A DNA stretch of 64,000 bases, from the NCBI RefSeq assembly GCF_030063145.1, contig NZ_JASISM010000004.1:186001-250000 (forward strand). Direction: 5' to 3'. The notes under the pieces are model-generated. The model saw nothing but the letters and a program-made list of their open reading frames with translations, made no database searches and had not been told where the DNA came from. Position numbers and translations under genes: made by a program. Of this stretch, positions 1 to 6,446 are shown piece after piece; the stretch's first letter is position 1, and each line of letters begins with the position of its first letter. The DNA is from Cryobacterium sp. PH31-L1 (GTDB lineage: Bacteria; Actinomycetota; Actinomycetes; Actinomycetales; Microbacteriaceae).

Positions 1-557
1 GCCGCTGCTATCTCAATAGTCTGCGCGGTGATGCCGCCGTCGACCTGTAGCCAGACGTCGAGGCCGCTGTTCTGCACCACTGTTCGTAGCTGGGCAAGCT
101 TCGGCATGGTTGATTCCATGAAGCTTTGGCCACCGAAACCGGGCTCGACGGTCATGACGAGCACCTGGTCGAATTCGGGGAGCAGCCCGAGGTAGGGCGT
201 CACATCGGTGCCGGGCTTCAGGGCAATGCCGGCGCGGGCGCCGATCTGCCGCAATTTTCTCGCCAGCGCGACCGGTTCCGTCGTGGCCTCGGCATGAAAG
301 GTGACCGAGTAGGCGCCGGCCTCCGCGTAGCCTGGCGCCCAACGCTCGGGGTCGTCGATCATCAGGTGGACGTCCAGTGGCAGCGGCGACACCTGCTGCA
401 GCCGTTGCACCATGCCGAGCCCGAAGGTGAGGTTCGGTACGAAGTGGTTGTCCATGATGTCGACGTGCACGAGATCGGCCGAGCTGATGCGACCCAGCTC
501 GCTCTCGAAATTGGCGAAGTCGGCAGCAAGGATGCTCGGATTGATGCGGGTAGCCAT
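1..557 (-). CDS. rpe: Ribulose-phosphate 3-epimerase, 3' end cut by window
   Basis: Interconverts ribulose-5-phosphate and xylulose-5-phosphate in the cytosolic pentose phosphate pathway. The 185 visible residues begin MATRINPSILAAD and carry the family's TIM-barrel signatures: HVDIMDNHFVPN (residues 31-42), DVHLMID (62-68), VEPGFGGQ (137-144) and QVDGGI (171-176). The usual metal ligands are H31, D33, H64 and D173. The family is about 220 residues long, so roughly 35 C-terminal residues lie outside the window. The ATG at 557 fits the N-terminal consensus. In other actinobacteria rpe follows rsmB directly; here almost 6 kb separates them, so it may have its own promoter. Confidence 0.95.
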   Translation of the reverse strand, partial: MATRINPSILAADFANFESELGRISSADLVHVDIMDNHFVPNLTFGLGMVQRLQQVSPLPLDVHLMIDDPERWAPGYAEAGAYSVTFHAEATTEPVALARKLRQIGARAGIALKPGTDVTPYLGLLPEFDQVLVMTVEPGFGGQSFMESTMPKLAQLRTVVQNSGLDVWLQVDGGITAQTIEIAA

Positions 558-644
558 CCGCTCAGCCTATCGAGCCGCAGCTGAGCGCGGGGCTGAGCGG
601 TGGCGGGTCGCCAAGCTTGCGGGGCGGTCACCTATCCTCAAGAG

Positions 645-1184
645 ATGGAACGATCGGAATCCCCGGAATCCCCGGAATCCCCGGAATCGCCGGAATCGCC
701 GAATTCGCTGGATTCGCCGAATTCGTCGGGATCGTCGGGATCGTGGGGGACATCGGGATCGCCGGGGACGTCGGGAACGAGACCTCCGTCGCGAATCCGG
801 CTGACCCTCATCGCTGCCGGCGCGGTCGTCATCGGCACCGGGTTAGCGGTTCATTTCACCGTCACTGGGCCGGTCGGCGATTTCGCTGCGGACGCTCTGT
901 ACGCGGTGCTGGCCTACCTGACCGTGTCATTCATCGCTCGACGCCTTCGACCTGAGGGCAGTGCAGCAGTTGCCTATGTGATCTGCGTTGCGATCGAGGC
1001 AGCCCAACTCTCCCCCGGGCCGGCTGCCCTGGCCGAGGTCTTTCCGCCGGCCCGGCTCGTGCTCGGCACGACGTTTGCGCCCGTTGACCTCCTCGCCTAT
1101 GCCGTGGGCGTGGCGGTCGCCCTGGTCTGCGACCGGCTCATTCCCCGACGGCGCAGGCGACCAATTTCGCCAACCGCCACGTAG
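645..1184 (+). CDS. DUF2809-like membrane protein with SPE-repeat N-terminus
   Basis: Predicted 179-residue membrane protein. The first ~48 residues are low complexity (SPE, SP and SG units) encoded by a 9-bp tandem repeat. Residues ~50-170 hold about four hydrophobic segments with a DUF2809-like pattern: GDFAADALYAVL, then CVAIEAAQLS, then LVLGTTFAPVDLLAYAVGVAVAL. DUF2809 proteins are small integral membrane proteins of unknown function. The ATG at 645 is chosen because upstream in-frame codons look non-coding; the ribosome site (caagag) is weak. It reads against its neighbours rpe and the SRPBCC gene and belongs to the accessory island. The family call is from pattern recall only. Confidence 0.6.
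   Translation: MERSESPESPESPESPESPNSLDSPNSSGSSGSWGTSGSPGTSGTRPPSRIRLTLIAAGAVVIGTGLAVHFTVTGPVGDFAADALYAVLAYLTVSFIARRLRPEGSAAVAYVICVAIEAAQLSPGPAALAEVFPPARLVLGTTFAPVDLLAYAVGVAVALVCDRLIPRRRRRPISPTAT
655..780 (+). repeat. 9-bp minisatellite, 14 units, decaying 5' to 3'
   Basis: Fourteen consecutive 9-nt units beginning with cggaatccc. The first three are identical, the next two are cggaatcgc, and later units drift (cgaattcgc, cgggatcgt, cgggaacga). The unit is a whole number of codons, so it adds Ser-Pro-Glu or Ser-Gly triplets without breaking the frame. The identical copies at one end suggest recent or ongoing slippage there. Confidence 0.9.
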
Positions 1185-1270
1185 CTCCCCCGGAATGCGC
1201 TCGGGCGAGCAGCAGTCACCTTGGTCGAACCGCCACAATCTCGGAACGTATGGGGCAGCGTCGATGCAGA

Positions 1271-1350
1271 CCGTCAGGATGTGCCACGGATCGAGCTGCC
1301 CACCGGCAGGCCGTCAGGATGTGCCCGGGATCATGGCGCCCGATGGCAGG
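1271..1350. repeat. Imperfect 40-bp tandem duplication at the SRPBCC gene 3' end
   Basis: Two adjacent 40-bp segments (1271-1310 and 1311-1350) both begin ccgtcaggatgtgcc and both end ggcagg. Copy 2 encodes the last residues of the minus-strand SRPBCC gene (LPSGAMIPGTS-stop). Copy 1 would encode LPVGSSIRGTS-stop in the corresponding phase, so the gene's tail has been duplicated just beyond its stop codon. Confidence 0.8.
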
Positions 1351-1826
1351 CCCAGTTCCACGTAGTGCTCGTAGCGTTCCTGCCAGCTCGAAGCGGATGC
1401 CCCGTGGGGACCGTCACTTTCGTGACCGGCGAGGTGCACGTCGAGTTGGGCCAGGCAGACGTCCCAGCCTGCGGCGTTGCGGGCTGCCTCGTTCTCGGCG
1501 GTGAGGGTGTCGACGAGCGTTAAGACGCATTCGCTCGAATTTATCGCGGTCAGGTCGAACCGCAACACGTTGCTGCCCCACGAAAAGGCCACGAGCTGCA
1601 GCGGAGTGAAGGCGAGTACCGTTCCCGCGCTGTCGGGGGTATTGGGATCCCCGGCAAAGGTGACCGTTCCGCCGACGCGAGGTTCGATGGTCAGCGTGCT
1701 CGGAAACCAACGCGCCGACTCGTCCGGCACTGTGAGGGCCCGCCAGACGCGCTCCGCAGTGTACGGGAGCGTTCGTTCCAGTCGTACTGCGGGGCGTCCG
1801 TCACGTTGAGTGAATGTTGCGTTCAT
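1314..1826 (-). CDS. SRPBCC-fold (AHSA1-like) protein
   Basis: Predicted 170-residue cytosolic protein of the START/SRPBCC superfamily, AHSA1-like branch (homologous to the Hsp90 activator Aha1 C-terminal domain). The typical core is visible: LERTLPYTAERVWRALT near the N-terminus, then WFPSTL, EPRVGGTVTFAG, and the late helix GWDVCLAQLDVHLAG. The fold binds hydrophobic ligands; the partner cannot be read from sequence. The ATG at 1826 (MNATFTQRDG) is preferred to the 9-residue longer GTG start because family proteins begin close to this strand. The C-terminal codons lie in the second copy of a tandem duplication. A repeat array lies directly upstream. Confidence 0.75.
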   Translation of the reverse strand: MNATFTQRDGRPAVRLERTLPYTAERVWRALTVPDESARWFPSTLTIEPRVGGTVTFAGDPNTPDSAGTVLAFTPLQLVAFSWGSNVLRFDLTAINSSECVLTLVDTLTAENEAARNAAGWDVCLAQLDVHLAGHESDGPHGASASSWQERYEHYVELGLPSGAMIPGTS

Positions 1827-1860
1827 CCGTTCCACGATACGCCCGGTGACCACCCACCCG

Positions 1861-2096
1861 CCGGTCGAGGCGCGAGGAACGAGCCATCGAGACCCGCCAC
1901 TCCGCCGGTCGAGGCGCGAGGAACGAGCGATCGAGACCAGCGGACCCAGGGGATCTCGATCGCTCGCAAGCTCGCGCCTCGATCAGCGATTCCCCGGGTC
2001 GAGCCCGAACCCGCCGGTCGAGGCGCGAGGAACGAGCGATCCAGCCCCACCCACCTGCCGGTCGAGGCGCGAGGAACGAGCCATCGAGACCCGCCA
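1861..2096. repeat. Array of GGTCGAGGCGCGAGG repeats (4 direct, 1 inverted)
   Basis: Four ~36-bp copies begin ccggtcgaggcgcgagg and continue aacgagc(c/g)atc near 1861, 1905, 2014 and 2058. A fifth, degenerate copy runs the other way near 1953-1987 (atctcgatcgctcgcaagc). Each unit starts with GGTC and most end with GACC, so single copies are weakly palindromic and inverted pairs could form hairpins. The array fills the gap between the stop of the HNH gene and the start of the SRPBCC gene; no ORF in it looks real. It resembles dispersed REP-type intergenic repeats. Confidence 0.85.
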
Positions 2097-2109
2097 GATC
2101 GGGGTGGGG

Positions 2110-4089
2110 TTACTTTTCCCCGTTGGGTTTCTCCGCCGGGGTGGCGGCGCGGTTTTGGCCGCCGGGCCGCCAGGTTTGGGTGGGGTCGAAGATGAGGGGG
2201 CCGCGTACCCAGGGGCGGCCGTCTCTCATATCGATGTCCCAGCCGGAGGTTTCGATGCTGGCGTGCCCGGCGTTGCAGAGCAGGACGGCGTTGTCGATGT
2301 CGGTGGGTCCGCCCTTGCGCCAGGGGATGACGTGGTGAACCTGTGCCAGGTGCGGTGGCACGGTGCAGCCGGGGATCACACAGCCGCCATCACGGGCGGC
2401 CAACGCGCGGCGTTGACTGGCGGTGAAGAACCGGTTGCTGTCGCCGAGGTGCAATACCTGACCTGTGTGGCCGAACAGCACGGGCTGATACCCACCGGCA
2501 CAGACCAGCTCATCGACCTGCTTCACGGTGAGGGGACCATCGACACCATCGATCCAGCCGGCACCGCGCCCGGCGAGGAGGTCGTAGATATTGATGTGCA
2601 CGAGCACCGTCGGTGCCGCGCCGCCCATCGTTGGTGTGCCGGGCTGTCGGGCGGCCGCTTCGAACACCGCGCGGAGGATCCCGGCCTGCTTCTCCCCGAT
2701 CGAGCGGGGGGCGGCGGGTTCCTGCGGGCAGGGGCTGAGCGTGGCGGGCCGGTCGGAGCCGTGCAGGTGGCCGTTCTCGCCCCTCGCCGCCTCGTCGTAG
2801 TCGTCGTTCTGGCCGTTCTGGCCGTTCTGGCCGTTCTGGCCGTTCTGGCCGTTCTGGCCGTTCTGGCCGTTCTGCTCGGTCGGCGCGTCCTCGTCGTGAC
2901 CGCGGCTGTGGCTCGGCTCGGTCTGTTCACTCGCGGCGCCCTGCACGGCTTGGTGACCCTGCTCGGCCTGCTCGCCCTGCTCGGCCTGCTCGGCCGCGCC
3001 GCCCTGCTCGGCCTGCTCGCCCTGCTCGGCCTGCTCGGCCGCGCCGCCGTGCTCGCCGTGCTCGCCGTGCTCGCCGGAGGCTCCGCTTTCGGTAAGGCCT
3101 GCGTCGCCGTCAAGATCGATGGTGTTGCTGTCACTTTCGTCGCTGCCACGTGACGAGCCGCCACTCGCAGTGCCGTCTGCACAGGGTTCGGTCTCACTGA
3201 ACGCGACCCTCGCGCGGGGCGCAGCCCCGGGAACCGGGTTCGCCGCCGCGCTCGAGAGGTACGCGTCGAAAACGGTGCTGATAATGGCACGGTCGAGGGT
3301 GGTCAGCCAACCGTTCAGGCTGTAGCCACCGTTCGCCAGCCCACCAAAGGCCAACCAGCTGCGCCGCTCCGCCGCGGTCTCGCCGGGCGCCGACCCCTCG
3401 GGGGACAGTCGCGCCTGCCAGGCAATGCCCTGCAGCCGCAGCGACTCCGGCGCAAACGCGATCCCAGCACCCGGCAGACCCTCGGTCTCCGGCGTGATCG
3501 CCCCGGACCCACTCGCCACCAGGGAACGCTCGACACGGTCGAGGTCATCCACCAAGACGGAGGGGCGCAGTTCGTCGAGAACGTTCACGATCACCCGGGC
3601 CTGCTCGACGCCGAGCTCCCCGCCCTGCAACGCCTCCCCGACCGCGGGGTAGGTCGGTGCGAGGGGCCGGCCCAGCAGCATCCGCTCACCGGCAGTCTTG
3701 CCCAGCGACGCACGCTGCCGCACCTCGCCGCGCGACAGGCGGGCGAGGGTGGAGACGAGCACGAGGCCGCTGCGGCAGCCGAGCCGGCGCGCCAGGGATA
3801 CTGCCCCCGCGGCGGCCAGCTCGGTCTGATCGGCCGTCATCTCTGCGGCGGTCGTGGCAACGGACTTGTCCAGATATTCGGAGCGGCGGAGAACATCAGT
3901 CGTGGACAGCACCAGGGCACCATCAACAACCCGGCCAACACTCTCCAGGGCGAGCAGCATGCTCAACGATTCCTCGTCGCCCAGCGACCCGAACGACACC
4001 CCACCCAACGCCGCCAACAGAATCTCCCGAGCCTGCCCCACCGCAATGACGGGGTTCGAACTAGCCTCACTCGGGTTTTCCATGAACAT
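2110..4089 (-). CDS. DUF222 / 13E12-family HNH endonuclease-domain protein
   Basis: Predicted 659-residue protein. The N-terminal ~250 residues match the helical DUF222 type found in actinobacterial 13E12 repeat proteins. The C-terminus carries an HNH motif at about residues 570-609: CVIPGC, then VHHVIPWRKGG, then DIDNAVLLCNAGH, with paired cysteines likely to hold zinc. The middle is low complexity: two 15-residue AEQ/EQG blocks, three GEH units and an eightfold QNG run. Such genes occur in many copies per actinobacterial genome; the REP13E12 elements of Mycobacterium tuberculosis are the known example. GGAGG 11 nt upstream favours the start at 4089 over 4083. Nuclease activity is inferred from the motif only. 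Confidence 0.88.
   Translation of the reverse strand: MFMENPSEASSNPVIAVGQAREILLAALGGVSFGSLGDEESLSMLLALESVGRVVDGALVLSTTDVLRRSEYLDKSVATTAAEMTADQTELAAAGAVSLARRLGCRSGLVLVSTLARLSRGEVRQRASLGKTAGERMLLGRPLAPTYPAVGEALQGGELGVEQARVIVNVLDELRPSVLVDDLDRVERSLVASGSGAITPETEGLPGAGIAFAPESLRLQGIAWQARLSPEGSAPGETAAERRSWLAFGGLANGGYSLNGWLTTLDRAIISTVFDAYLSSAAANPVPGAAPRARVAFSETEPCADGTASGGSSRGSDESDSNTIDLDGDAGLTESGASGEHGEHGEHGGAAEQAEQGEQAEQGGAAEQAEQGEQAEQGHQAVQGAASEQTEPSHSRGHDEDAPTEQNGQNGQNGQNGQNGQNGQNGQNDDYDEAARGENGHLHGSDRPATLSPCPQEPAAPRSIGEKQAGILRAVFEAAARQPGTPTMGGAAPTVLVHINIYDLLAGRGAGWIDGVDGPLTVKQVDELVCAGGYQPVLFGHTGQVLHLGDSNRFFTASQRRALAARDGGCVIPGCTVPPHLAQVHHVIPWRKGGPTDIDNAVLLCNAGHASIETSGWDIDMRDGRPWVRGPLIFDPTQTWRPGGQNRAATPAEKPNGEK
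2806..2877. repeat. 9-bp minisatellite (gttctggcc) encoding QNG repeats
   Basis: Seven perfect copies of gttctggcc starting at 2806, followed by one variant copy (gttctgctc). On the coding minus strand each unit reads Gln-Asn-Gly. The perfection of the copies suggests recent expansion. The length is in frame, so copy-number change would alter the HNH protein linker without a frameshift. Confidence 0.95.
2959..3075. repeat. 45-bp tandem duplication plus three 9-bp units in the HNH gene
   Basis: Two identical 45-bp blocks (2959-3003 and 3004-3048), each made of four ctgctcg(g/c)c 9-mers and one cgcgccgcc. Three gtgctcgcc units follow (3049-3075). They encode the AEQ/EQG-rich linker and the triple GEH run. 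This is a second slippage tract in the same gene with the same 9-bp periodicity as the QNG tract. Confidence 0.93.
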
Positions 4090-4315
4090 GGGCGCCAGTG
4101 CCTCCTTCACACCGATTCTACCCCGAATCGAACACAAACGCGAGAGAAACTCAAATAGAATTCAGCGCAGAAATCGACGTTTTCTGTGGGATTGGAGGTG
4201 ACGCCCGGCCAGTAATGCTGGTAAGACCAGTACATTTCACCGCTGGAATCCGGCCCGCGGCTGTCGAATAGGTCTTTGAATTGCGCTCTCTTTCTTAGAA
4301 TCGAGCATCAGCACG

Positions 4316-4603
4316 ATGGCTCGACTCCGTCACAGTCAGGCCAGTCGAGGACCCTCAGGGACTCATTTAGTGCCCGCCGCTCCGGAGGACGACTTCGGCA
4401 TTCACTGCCAGCTGGAGGAGTTGCTCGAGCAGCGCGGCATGACGCTGACACGACTGAGCGTCCTTGTCGGCGTCAGCATCGTCAGTCTGTCCGTTCTGAA
4501 GAACGATCGAGCGAAGGCCATCCGCTATTCAACGCTGCGAGCGATCTGCGATGCGCTCGACTGCGATGTGGGCGATCTTCTGGGCATAAGTTCACGCAGC
4601 TGA
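4316..4603 (+). CDS. Small XRE-family (HTH_26-type) DNA-binding protein
   Basis: Predicted 95-residue regulator. The last ~65 residues form a Cro/C1-type helix-turn-helix: CQLEELLEQRGMTLTRLS, VLVGVSIVSLSVLKNDRAK, IRYSTLRAICDALDCDVGDLLG. This matches the minimal XRE type (YozG-like) that ends at DLL-x-x. The first ~30 residues look unstructured and have no family counterpart; an internal start cannot be excluded. It reads divergently from the HNH gene across 226 bp of AT-richer DNA that probably holds both promoters, and sits just left of an IS element. No target can be assigned. Confidence 0.75.
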   Translation: MARLRHSQASRGPSGTHLVPAAPEDDFGIHCQLEELLEQRGMTLTRLSVLVGVSIVSLSVLKNDRAKAIRYSTLRAICDALDCDVGDLLGISSRS

Positions 4604-4747
4604 CGGATGCCGCCGCAGTCAGCGCCCGAGGACACCGGCCTGGGCCGTGATCGCGAGGTAGGCCCATGATCTATCGTGGGCCCGCTTGCCTGGCCCGGGC
4701 CCGGAACGTGGGGCGGGGCGGGGTGGAGTGCGGTACAGCCGCCGACG

Positions 4748-4795
4748 TGAGCGCGCCCGATCTGGGTAGTCGCTACGGTAACGCGGTAGTTGTCA
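4748..4795 (+). repeat. IS left terminal inverted repeat
   Basis: Reads TGAGCGCGCCCGATCTGG and continues with tagtcgctacg and gcggtagttgtca. It matches the reverse complement of 6310-6357 at most positions, with a few substitutions and a one-base length difference in the middle. Confidence 0.85.
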
Positions 4796-4843
4796 TGATG
4801 GTCGTGAGACATCGTGGTGACGAACGCTGAATCGGAGCAAATC

Positions 4844-5299
4844 ATGAATGACATGGTGATAGGTCGAACGAGCAGTGGCGGGCGATCGTTTCCTTTGGCG
4901 TTTCGGATTGAGTACCTGCGCCGCTGGGATGAATGCGTGGAGTGGGGCGCGAAGGTGCGGCTGCTGCGCGAGTTCGACCTGGCGAAGGGCACGGTGGATC
5001 GGTGGCTGAGGGCCCGCGACGAGGGAGACTGGACGGCATCGATGGTCGCAACGTCAGAGAGGTCGCCGCGAAGAATGGGAAATCGTGATCGCGCCGAGTT
5101 GGCGCGGCTGCGGGTGGAGAACGAGGCCTTGAAGAAAAAGGTCGCGCAGTCCGAGGCAGCACAACAGATCTTGGGAAAAGCATTCGAGCTCTTGGAAGGG
5201 ATCACCACGAGCTCGAACGAGGAACAAACAACGATCCCGCCGGCGTTGATGAGTGCAGACGAGTACGCGGCCTGGCTGAAACGACGCAAGCTGTCCTGA
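4844..5299 (+). CDS. IS3-family transposase OrfA
   Basis: Predicted 151-residue DNA-binding subunit of the IS transposase. Residues ~10-60 form a helix-turn-helix (FPLAFRIEYLRRWDE, then LREFDLAKGTVDRWLR). Residues ~85-125 are a leucine-zipper-like coiled coil (ELARLRVENEALKKKV), as in IS3 OrfA proteins. The ATG at 4844 is chosen over the GTG at 4814 because GGAG lies 6 nt upstream. orfB is in the -1 frame, and that frame is open upstream through at least 5101, so frameshifting could join the two products. Confidence 0.88.
   Translation: MNDMVIGRTSSGGRSFPLAFRIEYLRRWDECVEWGAKVRLLREFDLAKGTVDRWLRARDEGDWTASMVATSERSPRRMGNRDRAELARLRVENEALKKKVAQSEAAQQILGKAFELLEGITTSSNEEQTTIPPALMSADEYAAWLKRRKLS
5173..5179 (+). 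promoter_or_regulatory. Candidate -1 ribosomal frameshift heptamer GGGAAAA
   Basis: In the orfA frame the site reads ttG GGA AAA, an exact X-XXY-YYZ slippery heptamer. A -1 slip moves ribosomes into the orfB frame, which is open from here through the orfB start at 5335. IS3-family elements usually make their transposase this way. I did not identify a stimulatory structure with confidence. A second A-rich run (aagaaaaagg) lies near 5131. Confidence 0.5.
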
Positions 5300-5334
5300 C
5301 TCTCACGGTCACGGCGCTGGCCGAGGAAACGGCG

Positions 5335-6312
5335 ATGCCGATCGTGGACGCGTGCCATCTGGTCGGAATGGCCCGGTCCACGTATTACCGCATCAGCCGC
5401 GGCTACCAGCATTACCGGCCCGTCGCTGAGCCGATCCCGCACCGAGACCGCCGGCAACCAGCAGCGCTCGACGCGGAGGAACGCGCCGGGATCCTTACCG
5501 TGCTCTGCGAGCCGAAATATGTAGACAAATCGGTGGTGCAAACGTATTGGCACGCCTTCGACGCGGGGACTGTGGCGTGTTCGCAGCGCACGTTCTATCG
5601 AGTCGCCAACGCTCACCGTCTGGTCGGGGATCGTCGACGCACCCGAGCCCCGCGCTCCGCCTCGCCGCGAACTCCGGCCGTGGCCACTGCCAAGCCCGGG
5701 GATTTATGGTCGTGGGACATCTCCGAGCTGAACGGACCCAGTTACCACGATCGGTACTACCTCTACCTGATCATCGACGTCTTCTCGCGATACCCAATCG
5801 GCTGGTGCATCGAGACCTACATCTCCAGAAAACGAGCCGTGACGCTGTTCACCGATGCGATCGCCACCCACGGCGCCCCGACGGTCGTGCACTCTGACAA
5901 CGGATCCTCCATGCGCTCCAAAGACCTCATCGACGCCCTCGAGGGCAACGGCATCATCACCTCGTATTCTCGCCCCCGGGTCAGCGACGACAACCCCTTT
6001 TCGGAATCGCTGTTCAAGACGATCAAGTACGACCCGAGCTCCCCGGACCGGTTCGACCATCGCGATCACGCCCGCCAATGGACTCAAGATTTCCTGGACC
6101 TGTATGCCACCGAGCACCGCCACAGCGGTCTCAGCCGACACACCCCAGCATCCGTTTTCGACGGCACCGCCCACCTCGTCCAAGCACAGCGGCAACGGGC
6201 ACTCGACGTTTACTACGACCAGCACCCGGAACGCTTCCGCCGGCCTCCCACGGCACCAGAACTACCCCAACCCACAGGCATTAACACCCACCTCCTGTCT
6301 CAGACAGGTTGA
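5335..6312 (+). CDS. IS3-family transposase OrfB, DDE integrase core
   Basis: Catalytic part of the transposase, 325 residues, cutting and joining DNA ends. The rve-type core shows all three acidic residues: the first Asp in DLWSWDISEL, the second in VVHSDNGSS, and the Glu in NPFSESLFKT exactly 35 residues later, giving DD(35)E. The tail HRHSGLSRHTPASVF is the usual C-terminal signature of this group. The ATG at 5335 has GAGG 8 nt upstream, so it could start alone; alternatively it is made as an OrfAB fusion by frameshifting. No stop or frameshift interrupts it. Confidence 0.92.
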   Translation: MPIVDACHLVGMARSTYYRISRGYQHYRPVAEPIPHRDRRQPAALDAEERAGILTVLCEPKYVDKSVVQTYWHAFDAGTVACSQRTFYRVANAHRLVGDRRRTRAPRSASPRTPAVATAKPGDLWSWDISELNGPSYHDRYYLYLIIDVFSRYPIGWCIETYISRKRAVTLFTDAIATHGAPTVVHSDNGSSMRSKDLIDALEGNGIITSYSRPRVSDDNPFSESLFKTIKYDPSSPDRFDHRDHARQWTQDFLDLYATEHRHSGLSRHTPASVFDGTAHLVQAQRQRALDVYYDQHPERFRRPPTAPELPQPTGINTHLLSQTG

Positions 6313-6357
6313 CAACTACCGAACGCGCGTAGCGACCACCAATATCGGGCGCGCTCA
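6310..6357 (+). repeat. IS right terminal inverted repeat
   Basis: Inverted counterpart of 4748-4795, ending atcgggcgcgctca. It begins inside the final codon region of orfB (TGA at 6310-6312). A 17-nt near copy of its outer end and flank recurs at 6398-6414. Confidence 0.85.
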
Positions 6358-6446
6358 TCCGCGTGTTCGATGGGTGTGGGGACCAGGCCACCCAAAGCGG
6401 GCGCGCGCATCCGCTTGCTGGGCAGGGGCACGAGCGACGCGCGAGG

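Larger units (their letters stand above)
4748..6357 (+). mobile_element. Complete IS3-family insertion sequence (~1.61 kb)
   Basis: Bounded by long imperfect terminal inverted repeats (4748-4795 and 6310-6357) that both begin TGAGCGCGCCCGAT inward. It contains orfA with a helix-turn-helix and orfB with a DD(35)E integrase core, the IS3-family plan. Both reading frames and all catalytic residues are intact, so the element may be active. A GGGAAAA heptamer within orfA could give an OrfAB fusion. I see no convincing target-site duplication, which may mean decay or rearrangement of one flank. Confidence 0.88.

Noticed and set aside
2806..3075. Possible CRISPR array
   Set aside because: Units are 9-45 bp, contiguous, without unique spacers, and lie in frame inside a coding gene.
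1810..3153. 447-residue plus-strand ORF rich in Leu/Ala/Val repeats
   Set aside because: It is the complement of the minus-strand HNH gene and its repeats, runs through the non-coding repeat array, and has no recognisable domain.
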